From: Clostridiales bacterium UBA3680
GTDB lineage: Bacteria > Bacillota > Clostridia > Lachnospirales > CAG-274
NCBI GenBank assembly: GCA_002372875.1
Contig: DFJD01000111.1
Span: 1-17,122, forward strand
Length of the DNA: 17,122 nt
Direction: 5' to 3'
Below the pieces are notes generated by a model, which saw nothing but the letters and a program-made list of their open reading frames with translations, made no database searches and was not told the origin of the DNA. This document shows, in pieces, positions 7,485-13,513 of this stretch. Position numbers and translations under genes: made by a program. Positions within the stretch are counted from its first letter, which is position 1. Every line of letters begins with the position of its first letter.

Positions 7485-8132
7485 TCAATAATAGCTCCTC
7501 GATTTTCCGTTATATCTGAATTGTACGCTTTCATTTTCGTTTGAAAGAGTAAATACACAGTTAGATATTTCAAGGTCTGCTTCTTTTGTGAAATTTGATA
7601 CCACGGCAGAGAGGCCTTCAAGTCTTTCGCCGTTTTCAATTTTCCTCGATGATTTTAATGCTACAGAAGAATTAGTGGCTTTGTTTGTAAGCGTTACGGA
7701 GTAATCAACAAGAGTATATCCCGTATAATTACCTACGGTTGCCGTTAAAACTCTATAACCGTTCTTTTTGTCGGATACATCAAATGAAATAGGGAGTTTT
7801 TCAATGTCACCCTTTATCCCCGTTGACAGATCCTTCTTTTCTTCGGCCTTATTATCCTTTTCTTTAAATGTTGTAATTTTTGCTGTGTTCTTTTCGTTGT
7901 CGTATTCAACATCGGCTCCGAGAGCTTCGGCAACAGAACGTATGGGAACATATGTAATACCGTTGTAAAGCAGAGTTTCTTTATTAAGTTTATTACCGTT
8001 GACTTCGAGTTTTATCTTGTCAAATATAACGTCAATAGTTTTTCCTCCGCTTTGAGCATAGGAAACTGCTCCTACAGATACAAGCACACCCGTAAGAATG
8101 CCCGCAAAATAAAATCTGACTTTTTTTAACAT
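7485..8132 (-). CDS. Secreted protein with copper amine oxidase N-terminal-like domain
   Basis: No enzymatic function is evident. The 215-residue protein has a signal peptide (MLKKVRFYF then a hydrophobic stretch to about 25, cleavage likely after SYA). A short stalk domain of the copper-amine-oxidase N1 family follows (about 32-90; key run YNGITYVPIRSVAEALGADVEYD). Next is a charged lysine/glutamate linker (about 91-112) and a C-terminal beta-rich domain (about 115-215; TLVDYSVTLTNKATNSS) that resembles small extracellular FxLYD/Ig-like modules. Such stalk domains are common on clostridial exported proteins and bind envelope components; no copper chemistry is implied. The gene opens the unit with mntP, dgt and trpB2, and has its own promoter and an AAGGT ribosome binding site. 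Its stop codon touches the mntP start region. Confidence 0.85.
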   Translation of the reverse strand: MLKKVRFYFAGILTGVLVSVGAVSYAQSGGKTIDVIFDKIKLEVNGNKLNKETLLYNGITYVPIRSVAEALGADVEYDNEKNTAKITTFKEKDNKAEEKKDLSTGIKGDIEKLPISFDVSDKKNGYRVLTATVGNYTGYTLVDYSVTLTNKATNSSVALKSSRKIENGERLEGLSAVVSNFTKEADLEISNCVFTLSNENESVQFRYNGKSRSYY

Positions 8133-8167
8133 TATTTTTACCTTCTTTTCTGTATGTTATGATAAAT

Positions 8168-8196
8168 ATTATATATTTTTTCTCAAAAAAAAGCAA
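8168..8196 (-). promoter_or_regulatory. Promoter of the secreted protein-mntP-dgt-trpB2 unit
   Basis: TTGCTT (8196-8191), 17 bases, then TATAAT (8173-8168). The start would be near 8161, about 30 bases before the ATG. It is divergent from the promoter of the plus-strand phosphatase gene, whose -35 box begins 30 bases away. Confidence 0.78.
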
Positions 8197-8225
8197 TAGC
8201 CAATAACTCCGTAAATAAATATTTC

Positions 8226-8254
8226 TTGAATTATTGCATTAAAGCAGCTATAAT
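8226..8254 (+). promoter_or_regulatory. Promoter of the tyrosine-phosphatase-family gene
   Basis: TTGAAT (8226-8231), 17 bases, then a perfect TATAAT (8249-8254). The start would be near 8261, giving a very short leader of about 17 bases that is mostly the GAGGGGG ribosome binding site. Confidence 0.78.
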
Positions 8255-8277
8255 AATAAAAAAGAGGGGGTATGTAT

Positions 8278-9096
8278 ATGATAGACAGAATAATAGACCT
8301 TCGGGGCGTATTTAATGCCAGAGAGCTTGGAGGTTATAAGACTTTTGACGGAAAAACGGTAAAGGAGCACAGCTTGATAAGAACGGGAGCTCTTGTGAAT
8401 ATTTCCGAAGAATCCAAACTCAAGCTTATAAACAAATACAAGCTGAAATATATTGTTGATCTTCGTACTGACAGCGAGGTCGATATAGATCCCGACCCCG
8501 TTATAGGCGAAGCGGAGAATAAGCATTTTTCCGTCCTCGGAAATCTCCATATTGATAAAGAAAGCTATGAGATATACAAAAGAATGGCACTTACCGAAAA
8601 TATCGGAAAAAGGTACCTTATAGCTTATTCATCGGGTTTGGATTTTAAGAAAACAGAGATATATCGTTCTTTTGTTTTTTCCGATTGCGGAAAGAAAGCG
8701 TATATGGATTATTTTGATGTGCTTCTTTCAAAGAAAGATGATGAAAGCGTTCTTTTCCATTGTACACAGGGAAAAGACAGAACAGGAATGGCGGCAATAC
8801 TTACACTTTCTGCATTGAATGTTCCGAGGAAAACATATGTTGAAGATTATATGCTTACAAATGAAGCCTGTTCCGATATTATAAATGAAATAAAAAAAGA
8901 GGTACCGAAGCTCACCGATAACGAGGCTGTTCTTGAACTTGCACTTTTTTGTGAAAGTGTTGATTTATCCAGTATCCGACCTATATTAAAGGAAATGGAT
9001 GAAAAATACGGAGGAGTAAATGGATATATCGCCAATGAGCTTAAGTTAAGCGATGCAGCATTTCAAAAGCTCAGAGTGTTATATACACAAGATTGA
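8278..9096 (+). CDS. Tyrosine-protein phosphatase family protein (dual-specificity/lipid-phosphatase-like)
   Basis: Cysteine-dependent phosphatase of the Y_phosphatase3 (IphP/LipA-like) family, 272 residues from the chosen start. The catalytic P-loop HCTQGKDRTG holds the nucleophile C162 and arginine R168 of the C(X)5R signature. The KDR form is typical of bacterial members that act on phosphotyrosine or phosphoinositides. N-terminal NARELGGY and RTGALVNIS, and IVDLRTDSEV in the middle, are also family marks. No signal peptide is seen, so it is probably cytosolic. The ATG at 8278 is preferred over one at 8272, because GAGGGGG (8264-8270) is only one base from the latter and seven from the former. 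It is the only plus-strand gene, is monocistronic with its own promoter, and ends at a bidirectional terminator. Its substrate is unknown. Confidence 0.92.
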   Translation: MIDRIIDLRGVFNARELGGYKTFDGKTVKEHSLIRTGALVNISEESKLKLINKYKLKYIVDLRTDSEVDIDPDPVIGEAENKHFSVLGNLHIDKESYEIYKRMALTENIGKRYLIAYSSGLDFKKTEIYRSFVFSDCGKKAYMDYFDVLLSKKDDESVLFHCTQGKDRTGMAAILTLSALNVPRKTYVEDYMLTNEACSDIINEIKKEVPKLTDNEAVLELALFCESVDLSSIRPILKEMDEKYGGVNGYIANELKLSDAAFQKLRVLYTQD

Positions 9097-9105
9097 ACCA
9101 TAACG

Positions 9106-9146
9106 AAAAAAGCGACTGCGAAAATAATTCACAGCCGCTATTTTTT
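9106..9146. terminator. Bidirectional intrinsic terminator between the phosphatase and phosphoglucomutase genes
   Basis: A stem AGCGACTG (9111-9118) pairs with CAGCCGCT (9132-9139) with one A/C mismatch. It is followed by six T on the plus strand (9141-9146) and preceded by six A (9106-9111), which give a U-run on the minus strand. The plus-side T-run overlaps the phosphoglucomutase stop codon. It serves two converging genes. Confidence 0.82.
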
Positions 9147-10878
9147 ATGCAAGAATTTCGTCTACTTTTTTCATTATTGCATTTGAAGCATTTTCAATTT
9201 TCTTATCGGCTTGCTCAAGGCTTTCACCTTTGCTTCCGAAATATATTTTGATCTTAGGCTCGGTACCGCTTGGACGAACACAGAACCAAGTATCATCTTC
9301 AAGCTCAAAATAAAGAACATTGCTTTTAGGAAGACCTGTAGGGGTTGTTTTTCCCGATGTAACATCTACTATCTTATCAAGCTTGTAATCTCTTGTTTGA
9401 GTAACCTTTACTCCGCCTATTTCCTTTGGAGTATTATTTCTCAAGGTATCCATGATCTTACCCATGTTTTCGATACCTTCTATACCCTTGAGAGTGATAG
9501 ACTTTATTGTTTCTCTGTAGTAACCGTATTTCTTGTACAGTTCCATAAGAGCATCATAAAGATTCATACCCTTTGTTTTGTAGTAAGCAGCAATTTCGCC
9601 CAAAAGCATCGAAGCAACAACGGCATCTTTATCTCTTGCGTATGTACCCGAAAGACAACCATAGCTCTCTTCGAAGCCGAATACATAAGTGTGGTCGTTA
9701 TTTTGCTCAAAACCTTTTATTTTTTCACCTATATATTTAAAGCCTGTAAGAACATCATAATATGTTAATCCATATTCTTTGGCAATGGCTTTTGTAAGTT
9801 CTGTGGAAACTATCGTGGAAACAATAGCACCGTTTTTGGGAAGAGTTCCAAGCTCCTTCTTTCTGGAACAAATATATTCACAAAGAAGAGTTCCCGTGTT
9901 GTTTCCTGAAAGAACGGTATACTCACCGTTTTTCATTTTGCACATTGCACCAACTCTGTCCGAATCGGGGTCGGTACCGATAATGATGTCGGCTCCTTCT
10001 TTTTCGGCAAGCTGTATTGCAAGCTTGAACACATTGGGATCTTCGGGGTTGGGATAACCAACCGTTGTAAAATTACCGTCGGGATTTTCCTGTTCGGGAA
10101 CAACATAAACATTCTTAAAGCCTGCTTTTTGGAGCACTCTTCTCACCGGTTTATTACCCGAACCGTGAATAGGTGTATATACAATTTTAATATCCGAGTT
10201 CTTTACAACATCGGGATCTACAAGCTGCTCAAGCACACAGTTGTCGTAAGCCTCGTCAACCTCGGGACCCATTACAACAAAAAGTCCTGCCTTTACGGCA
10301 TCCTCCTTCTTCATTGTTTTGATGGAGGCGAAATCCGTTATTGCATTTACTTCTTCAATAATTGCTTCATCTCTGGGATAGGGAACCTGTCCACCGTCTT
10401 CCCAGTATACTTTATATCCGTTATATTCGGGGGGATTATGGCTTGCCGTTATAACGATACCACCTGTTGCACCCATGTGTCTTACAGCAAAACTAAGCAT
10501 GGGGGTAGGGCGAAGTTCGTCGTAAATATATGTCTTTATACCGTTTGCATTTAAAACAAGAGCGGTTGCCTCAGCAAATTCGGGACTCATGTTTCGGCAG
10601 TCATATGCAATGGCAACTCCCTTTTTAACATGATCGTCACCCTGTTTTATGATATAGTTGGCAAAACCTTGTGTTGCCTTACTAACGGTATATATGTTCA
10701 TTCTGTTTGTGCCTGCACCTATAATTCCTCGCAGACCTCCGGTTCCGAATTCAAGATTTTTGTAAAATCTTTCCTTGATTTCCTTATCATTACCCTCAAT
10801 AGCTTTAAGCTCGGCTTTGGTGGCATCATCAAATATCGGATCTTCACACCATTTCTTATACGCATCCATGTAATCCAT
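9145..10878 (-). CDS. pgcA: Phosphoglucomutase / phosphomannomutase (alpha-D-phosphohexomutase)
   Basis: Interconverts glucose-1-phosphate and glucose-6-phosphate (some members mannose phosphates), linking glycolysis to sugar-nucleotide and envelope-polymer synthesis. The 577-residue length fits the Gram-positive PgcA group. Visible are the active-site phosphoserine loop TASHNPPEYNGYK (S146), the metal-binding loop DPDSDR (303-308), the sugar-specificity region GFEESYG, and the C-terminal phosphate-binding RPSGTEPK (about 535-542). It is a complete four-domain protein with no missing key residue. The ATG at 10878 has GGAG (10890-10887) eight bases upstream. The gene has its own promoter and a leader with an inverted repeat. 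It appears monocistronic, converging on the phosphatase gene. The exact sugar preference cannot be decided by eye. Confidence 0.95.
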   Translation of the reverse strand: MDYMDAYKKWCEDPIFDDATKAELKAIEGNDKEIKERFYKNLEFGTGGLRGIIGAGTNRMNIYTVSKATQGFANYIIKQGDDHVKKGVAIAYDCRNMSPEFAEATALVLNANGIKTYIYDELRPTPMLSFAVRHMGATGGIVITASHNPPEYNGYKVYWEDGGQVPYPRDEAIIEEVNAITDFASIKTMKKEDAVKAGLFVVMGPEVDEAYDNCVLEQLVDPDVVKNSDIKIVYTPIHGSGNKPVRRVLQKAGFKNVYVVPEQENPDGNFTTVGYPNPEDPNVFKLAIQLAEKEGADIIIGTDPDSDRVGAMCKMKNGEYTVLSGNNTGTLLCEYICSRKKELGTLPKNGAIVSTIVSTELTKAIAKEYGLTYYDVLTGFKYIGEKIKGFEQNNDHTYVFGFEESYGCLSGTYARDKDAVVASMLLGEIAAYYKTKGMNLYDALMELYKKYGYYRETIKSITLKGIEGIENMGKIMDTLRNNTPKEIGGVKVTQTRDYKLDKIVDVTSGKTTPTGLPKSNVLYFELEDDTWFCVRPSGTEPKIKIYFGSKGESLEQADKKIENASNAIMKKVDEILA

Positions 10879-10906
10879 AAAAAGAACTCCTTTCTCGTTG
10901 ACCCTA

Positions 10907-10926
10907 TTTAATCCTATACGATTAAA
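10907..10926. repeat. 7-bp inverted repeat in the phosphoglucomutase leader
   Basis: TTTAATC (10907-10913) and GATTAAA (10920-10926) are perfect inverted copies around a 6-base spacer. They lie between the predicted transcription start (about 10937) and the ribosome binding site. It could be an operator or an RNA hairpin; no known regulator motif is recognised. Confidence 0.4.
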
Positions 10927-10943
10927 GGCTTGATATAGTATAT

Positions 10944-10972
10944 ATTATACAAAAAACAGGCTGAAAAAACAA
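10944..10972 (-). promoter_or_regulatory. Promoter of the phosphoglucomutase gene
   Basis: TATAAT (10949-10944) preceded after 17 bases by TTGTTT (10972-10967). The -10 is perfect and the -35 matches only its TTG part. It lies in the 117-base gap between pflA and this gene, where no clear terminator for pflA was found. Confidence 0.6.
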
Positions 10973-10995
10973 GTATTTTATTAAGAAAATAACAA

Positions 10996-11733
10996 TTAAT
11001 CTAATGCTTTGTTCAGAATTTTACGTGCATTTTCAATTCTTTCCGTAGTAGGAGGATCAATTCCTTCAAGTGAATACGGAATGCCCAACTCTTTCCACTT
11101 GAACACCCCAAGAGTATGGTAGGGCAGCACTTCGATTTTCTTTATGTTTTTCAAACCTTTAAGAAAATCCGCAAGTTCATTCAGATATTCATCTTTATCC
11201 GATATGCCCGGCACAAGTACATGTCTTATCCATACAGGTTTACCGATATCCGAAAGATATTTTGCACAATCAAGTATGTTTTTGTTTGTTTTTCCCGTAA
11301 GTTTTATATGCTCGTTTTCATTTATGTGTTTTATATCAAGTAAAACAAGATCCGTATTTTTCATCAGTTCTTTAAATTTTCCAAAGAAAGGTTCCTCTCT
11401 TGTAAAAGGCTGAGCCGATGTATCAAGGGCTGTATTTATTTTGTTTATTTTAGCCTTTTTGAAAAGCTCCAAAAGAAAATCTATTTGAACCAGAGGATCT
11501 CCTCCGCTTACGGTAATACCACCGTCCTCACCCCAGTATTCTTGGTATTTAAGTGCTTTTGTTATCAATTCATCGGCACTTTGCATATTTTCATCCGTTA
11601 TTTTCCATGTATCGGGATTATGACAAAATTTACATCTCATCTCGCATCCTTTTAGAAAAATAACATATCTTATCCCGGGTCCGTCTACAGAACCAAAGGA
11701 TTCGAGTGAGTGAACAGCACCTTTTATTTCCAT
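10996..11733 (-). CDS. pflA: Pyruvate formate-lyase activating enzyme (radical SAM)
   Basis: Radical-SAM enzyme that installs the glycyl radical on pyruvate formate-lyase in anaerobic mixed-acid fermentation. The iron-sulfur CxxxCxxC motif is CEMRCKFC (C30, C34, C37), followed by HNPDTW. The SAM-contact GGE-like motif is SGGDPL (76-81), and the N-terminal GAVHSLESFGSVDGPGIRYV block is typical of PflA. The start at 11733 gives 245 residues, the family length; a GGAGG (11745-11741) lies 7 bases upstream. A longer in-frame reading from 11829 would run through the upstream terminator and is rejected. No pflB or formate transporter gene lies in the window, so the partner lyase is elsewhere, or the activase serves another glycyl-radical enzyme. 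The cluster and length favour PFL. Confidence 0.93.
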   Translation of the reverse strand: MEIKGAVHSLESFGSVDGPGIRYVIFLKGCEMRCKFCHNPDTWKITDENMQSADELITKALKYQEYWGEDGGITVSGGDPLVQIDFLLELFKKAKINKINTALDTSAQPFTREEPFFGKFKELMKNTDLVLLDIKHINENEHIKLTGKTNKNILDCAKYLSDIGKPVWIRHVLVPGISDKDEYLNELADFLKGLKNIKKIEVLPYHTLGVFKWKELGIPYSLEGIDPPTTERIENARKILNKALD

Positions 11734-11762
11734 TTTCGTTCCTCCGTGCTTCCTTAAATAAT

Positions 11763-11791
11763 TTTCTAACATGTTTACGAAAAAAAAACAA
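11763..11791 (-). promoter_or_regulatory. Possible weak promoter of pflA
   Basis: TTGTTT (11791-11786), 17 bases, TAGAAA (11768-11763). The -35 overlaps the terminator of the preceding gene, and neither box is close to consensus. It is the best candidate in the 83-base gap, but pflA may instead depend on readthrough. Confidence 0.3.
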
Positions 11792-11809
11792 GACCGAAGA
11801 ACGGTCTTG
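11779..11809 (-). terminator. Strong intrinsic terminator after the small membrane-protein gene
   Basis: A perfect 8-bp stem, CAAGACCG / CGGTCTTG (11809-11802 with 11796-11789 on the minus strand), has a 5-base loop and is followed by nine T. On the plus strand a T6 run (11813-11818) a few bases beyond the hairpin could allow weak termination in the other direction. Confidence 0.92.
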
Positions 11810-11816
11810 CTGTTTT

Positions 11817-12113
11817 TTATCCTACACAACCCCTTATAATGAGTACAATTATTATTATAATAACAGCGATCGCAATATATGTAAATACATTTTTCTCAAC
11901 GAGGGTCTGCATAAATGATTTGCTCTTGGGAGCCGGTCTTTGAGGTTTGTTTTCTTTGGGCTGCTCTGTGGGGGTAGGAGCTGTAAACTGAGACTGCATA
12001 GGCTTGCTTTCAAATGAACCGCCGCCTGCAGCTCTTGCCTCGGCCTCTCTTGCTTTTGCCGATGCGGAGGCATCTCTTGTACCTACGGCTCTGTTGCTTG
12101 TATTATCCGCCAT
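11817..12113 (-). CDS. Small C-terminally membrane-anchored protein of unknown function
   Basis: I do not recognise this protein. Its 98 residues fall into three parts. The first (about 1-35) is alanine-, arginine- and glutamate-rich and likely helical (SASAKAREAEARAAGGG). The second (about 36-68) is rich in proline, glutamine and lysine and probably disordered. The third is a single hydrophobic span near the C-terminus (about 77-93, six isoleucines in a row around 85-89) ending in RGCVG. No signal peptide is present, so a tail-anchored topology with the N-terminus in the cytosol is likely. The gene is framed by a near-consensus promoter and a strong terminator, so it is a well-expressed single-gene unit. 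AGGA (12126-12123) lies 9 bases before the ATG. A possible leader peptide precedes it. That it is a real gene rests on this framing and sensible composition. Confidence 0.75.
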   Translation of the reverse strand: MADNTSNRAVGTRDASASAKAREAEARAAGGGSFESKPMQSQFTAPTPTEQPKENKPQRPAPKSKSFMQTLVEKNVFTYIAIAVIIIIIVLIIRGCVG

Positions 12114-12127
12114 TGTGAATCATCCTT

Positions 12128-12151
12128 TCATGTTTTTTTAGAAAACGACAT
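12128..12151 (-). CDS. Possible 7-residue leader peptide upstream of the small membrane-protein gene
   Basis: ATG at 12151 encodes MSFSKKT and stops with TGA at 12130-12128. A GGAG (12163-12160) lies 8 bases upstream, as good as the main gene's own site. The stop codon abuts the ribosome binding site of the 98-residue gene, the layout expected for translational coupling or a ribosome-stall control. It could be chance, because short frames with a purine-rich upstream are frequent in AT-rich DNA. Confidence 0.3.
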   Translation of the reverse strand: MSFSKKT

Positions 12152-12170
12152 ATTTTCGTCTCCGAACAAT

Positions 12171-12189
12171 ACCTTTGAAAATTAAAGGT
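12171..12189. repeat. Small hairpin at the 5' end of the small membrane-protein transcript
   Basis: ACCTTT (12171-12176) pairs with AAAGGT (12184-12189) around a 7-base loop. It would lie within the first 30 bases of the mRNA, just before the leader-peptide ribosome binding site. A 5' stabilising hairpin is one reading. Confidence 0.35.
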
Positions 12190-12204
12190 AATTATATGTC
12201 TATT

Positions 12205-12233
12205 ATTATATATAATTATGTGTAAAAAGTCAA
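12205..12233 (-). promoter_or_regulatory. Near-consensus promoter of the small membrane-protein gene
   Basis: TTGACT (12233-12228), 17 bases, TATAAT (12210-12205): eleven of twelve box positions match the sigma-A consensus. The start would be near 12198, giving a leader of about 85 bases. Confidence 0.88.
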
Positions 12234-12235
12234 AT

Positions 12236-12252
12236 CAAATTTGAATAATTTG
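12236..12252. repeat. AT-rich inverted repeat next to the -35 box
   Basis: CAAATT (12236-12241) and AATTTG (12247-12252) are perfect inverted copies around 5 bases. They end two bases upstream of the -35 box of the small membrane-protein promoter. It may be an operator or a weak end signal for the flavodiiron gene; the stem has no GC core. Confidence 0.3.
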
Positions 12253-12293
12253 TTGAATATGTACATTTTCTGTTAGGGGGCACCGATAATCAA

Positions 12294-13502
12294 TTAACAT
12301 TCATTTATGCTGTCTGCGACCGATTGTACAAATTCTTCTATTGCAGCTTCATTATCGGACTTTAATGCAGATTTTATTGTGAGTTTTTTATCAAGTATTG
12401 TTGTGTTTTTAAGCTCACTTAAACTGTCTGTCATTTTCTTTGCGGCAACAGGTCCCCAAGTTCCGTTTTCTATAAATGCAAATGTCCTGCCGGAAAGGTT
12501 GTGAGCCTTGATTTCACTTATAAGGGTTTCCGTTTTAATGAACAGGTCTGCGTTGTATGTTACACATGCAAGTATGATATGTGAATATTTGAAGGCCTCG
12601 GCAAGAATATACGAAGCATCGGTTTTTGAAACATCAAAAACTGAAATATTATCTATTCCTTTATCGGCAAGTCTGCCTGCAACCGCTTCAGCAGCATTTT
12701 CCGTGTTACCGTATATAGAAGCGTAGGCAATAACAACACCCTTATTTTCGGGAGCATATGTAGCCCATGTTTTATATTTTTCTATAATAAATGTAAGATT
12801 TTCTCTCCATATAGGTCCGTGAAGAGGGCATATTCTTTCAATATCGAGATTTGCGGCTTTTGTTAAAAGGGCATTTACCTGATTGCCGTATTTACCGACA
12901 ATATTTGTGTAATATCTTCTCGCTTCATCAAGAAGTGTATGTTCAAAATCTACTTCATCGGCAAAAATATGTCCTGACAATGCACCGAAAGTACCGAAAG
13001 CATCAGCGGAAAAAAGTGTTTTACTCTTCTTTTCATATGTTACCATAACTTCGGGCCAATGTACAAATGGAGCCGATATGAATGAAAACGTATGTTCACC
13101 TGTAGATATTTCTTCGCCTTCTTTTACCGTTATAAATATCGAATCGGCATCAAAAGTGAAGAATTGCTTTATCATTCCCAGGGTTTTTGCATTACCTATG
13201 ATCTTTGCTTCGGGATGCATTTGAACAACGGTCTCAAGTGTTGCACAGTGATCGGGTTCCATATGGTTTACAATGATATAATCAAGTTTTTTGTCGTTTA
13301 AGGCATACTCCAAATTTTCAATAAAAATAGGAGCAATTGCATGATCGACAGTGTCAAGCAATACGTTTTTCTCATCTTTTACAAGATATGAATTATAGCT
13401 TACTCCGTTGGGAATAGGATAAAGATTTTCAAAAAGTGAAAGTCTTCTGTCGTTACCGCCGAGATAATATATATTTTCTGTTACTTTTCTTACAGTATGC
13501 AT
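12294..13502 (-). CDS. fprA: Flavodiiron protein (A-type flavoprotein, O2/NO reductase)
   Basis: Cytosolic two-domain protein that reduces O2 to water or NO to N2O, protecting anaerobes; electrons normally come from rubredoxin or a related carrier. The N-terminal metallo-beta-lactamase-like domain carries the diiron ligands: HMEPDH (H80, E82, D84, H85), H148 in FVHWPE, D167 in SADAFG and H228 in PLHGP. The C-terminal flavodoxin domain starts near 255, with the FMN phosphate loop ASIYGNTENAA (261-271) and later ENGTWGP. At 402 residues it is the minimal class A form, without an attached rubredoxin. The ATG at 13502 has AGGAGG closely upstream. It is the last gene of the transketolase unit, 11 bases after the kinase-like gene. 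No firm terminator follows. All metal ligands are present, so it should be active. Confidence 0.96.
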   Translation of the reverse strand: MHTVRKVTENIYYLGGNDRRLSLFENLYPIPNGVSYNSYLVKDEKNVLLDTVDHAIAPIFIENLEYALNDKKLDYIIVNHMEPDHCATLETVVQMHPEAKIIGNAKTLGMIKQFFTFDADSIFITVKEGEEISTGEHTFSFISAPFVHWPEVMVTYEKKSKTLFSADAFGTFGALSGHIFADEVDFEHTLLDEARRYYTNIVGKYGNQVNALLTKAANLDIERICPLHGPIWRENLTFIIEKYKTWATYAPENKGVVIAYASIYGNTENAAEAVAGRLADKGIDNISVFDVSKTDASYILAEAFKYSHIILACVTYNADLFIKTETLISEIKAHNLSGRTFAFIENGTWGPVAAKKMTDSLSELKNTTILDKKLTIKSALKSDNEAAIEEFVQSVADSINEC

Positions 13503-13513
13503 AGTTCCTCCTT

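Noticed and set aside
6922..7600. yybP-ykoY manganese riboswitch for mntP
   Set aside because: The bases before mntP are the coding end of the secreted-protein gene; no leader space or motif is seen.
9211..9768. Plus-strand open frame of 185 codons opposite the phosphoglucomutase gene
   Set aside because: It lies wholly antisense to a secure gene, has no family motif and is rich in rare Cys/Tyr/Ile runs typical of a reverse-complement shadow.
11734..11829. 32-residue N-terminal extension of pflA
   Set aside because: It would be encoded by the preceding gene's end and its terminator hairpin with the T-run; GGAGG lies before the ATG at 11733.
12236..12252. Inverted repeat as a terminator for the flavodiiron gene
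   Set aside because: The stem is six AT-rich pairs without a GC core and no immediate clean T-run; kept only as a low-confidence repeat.
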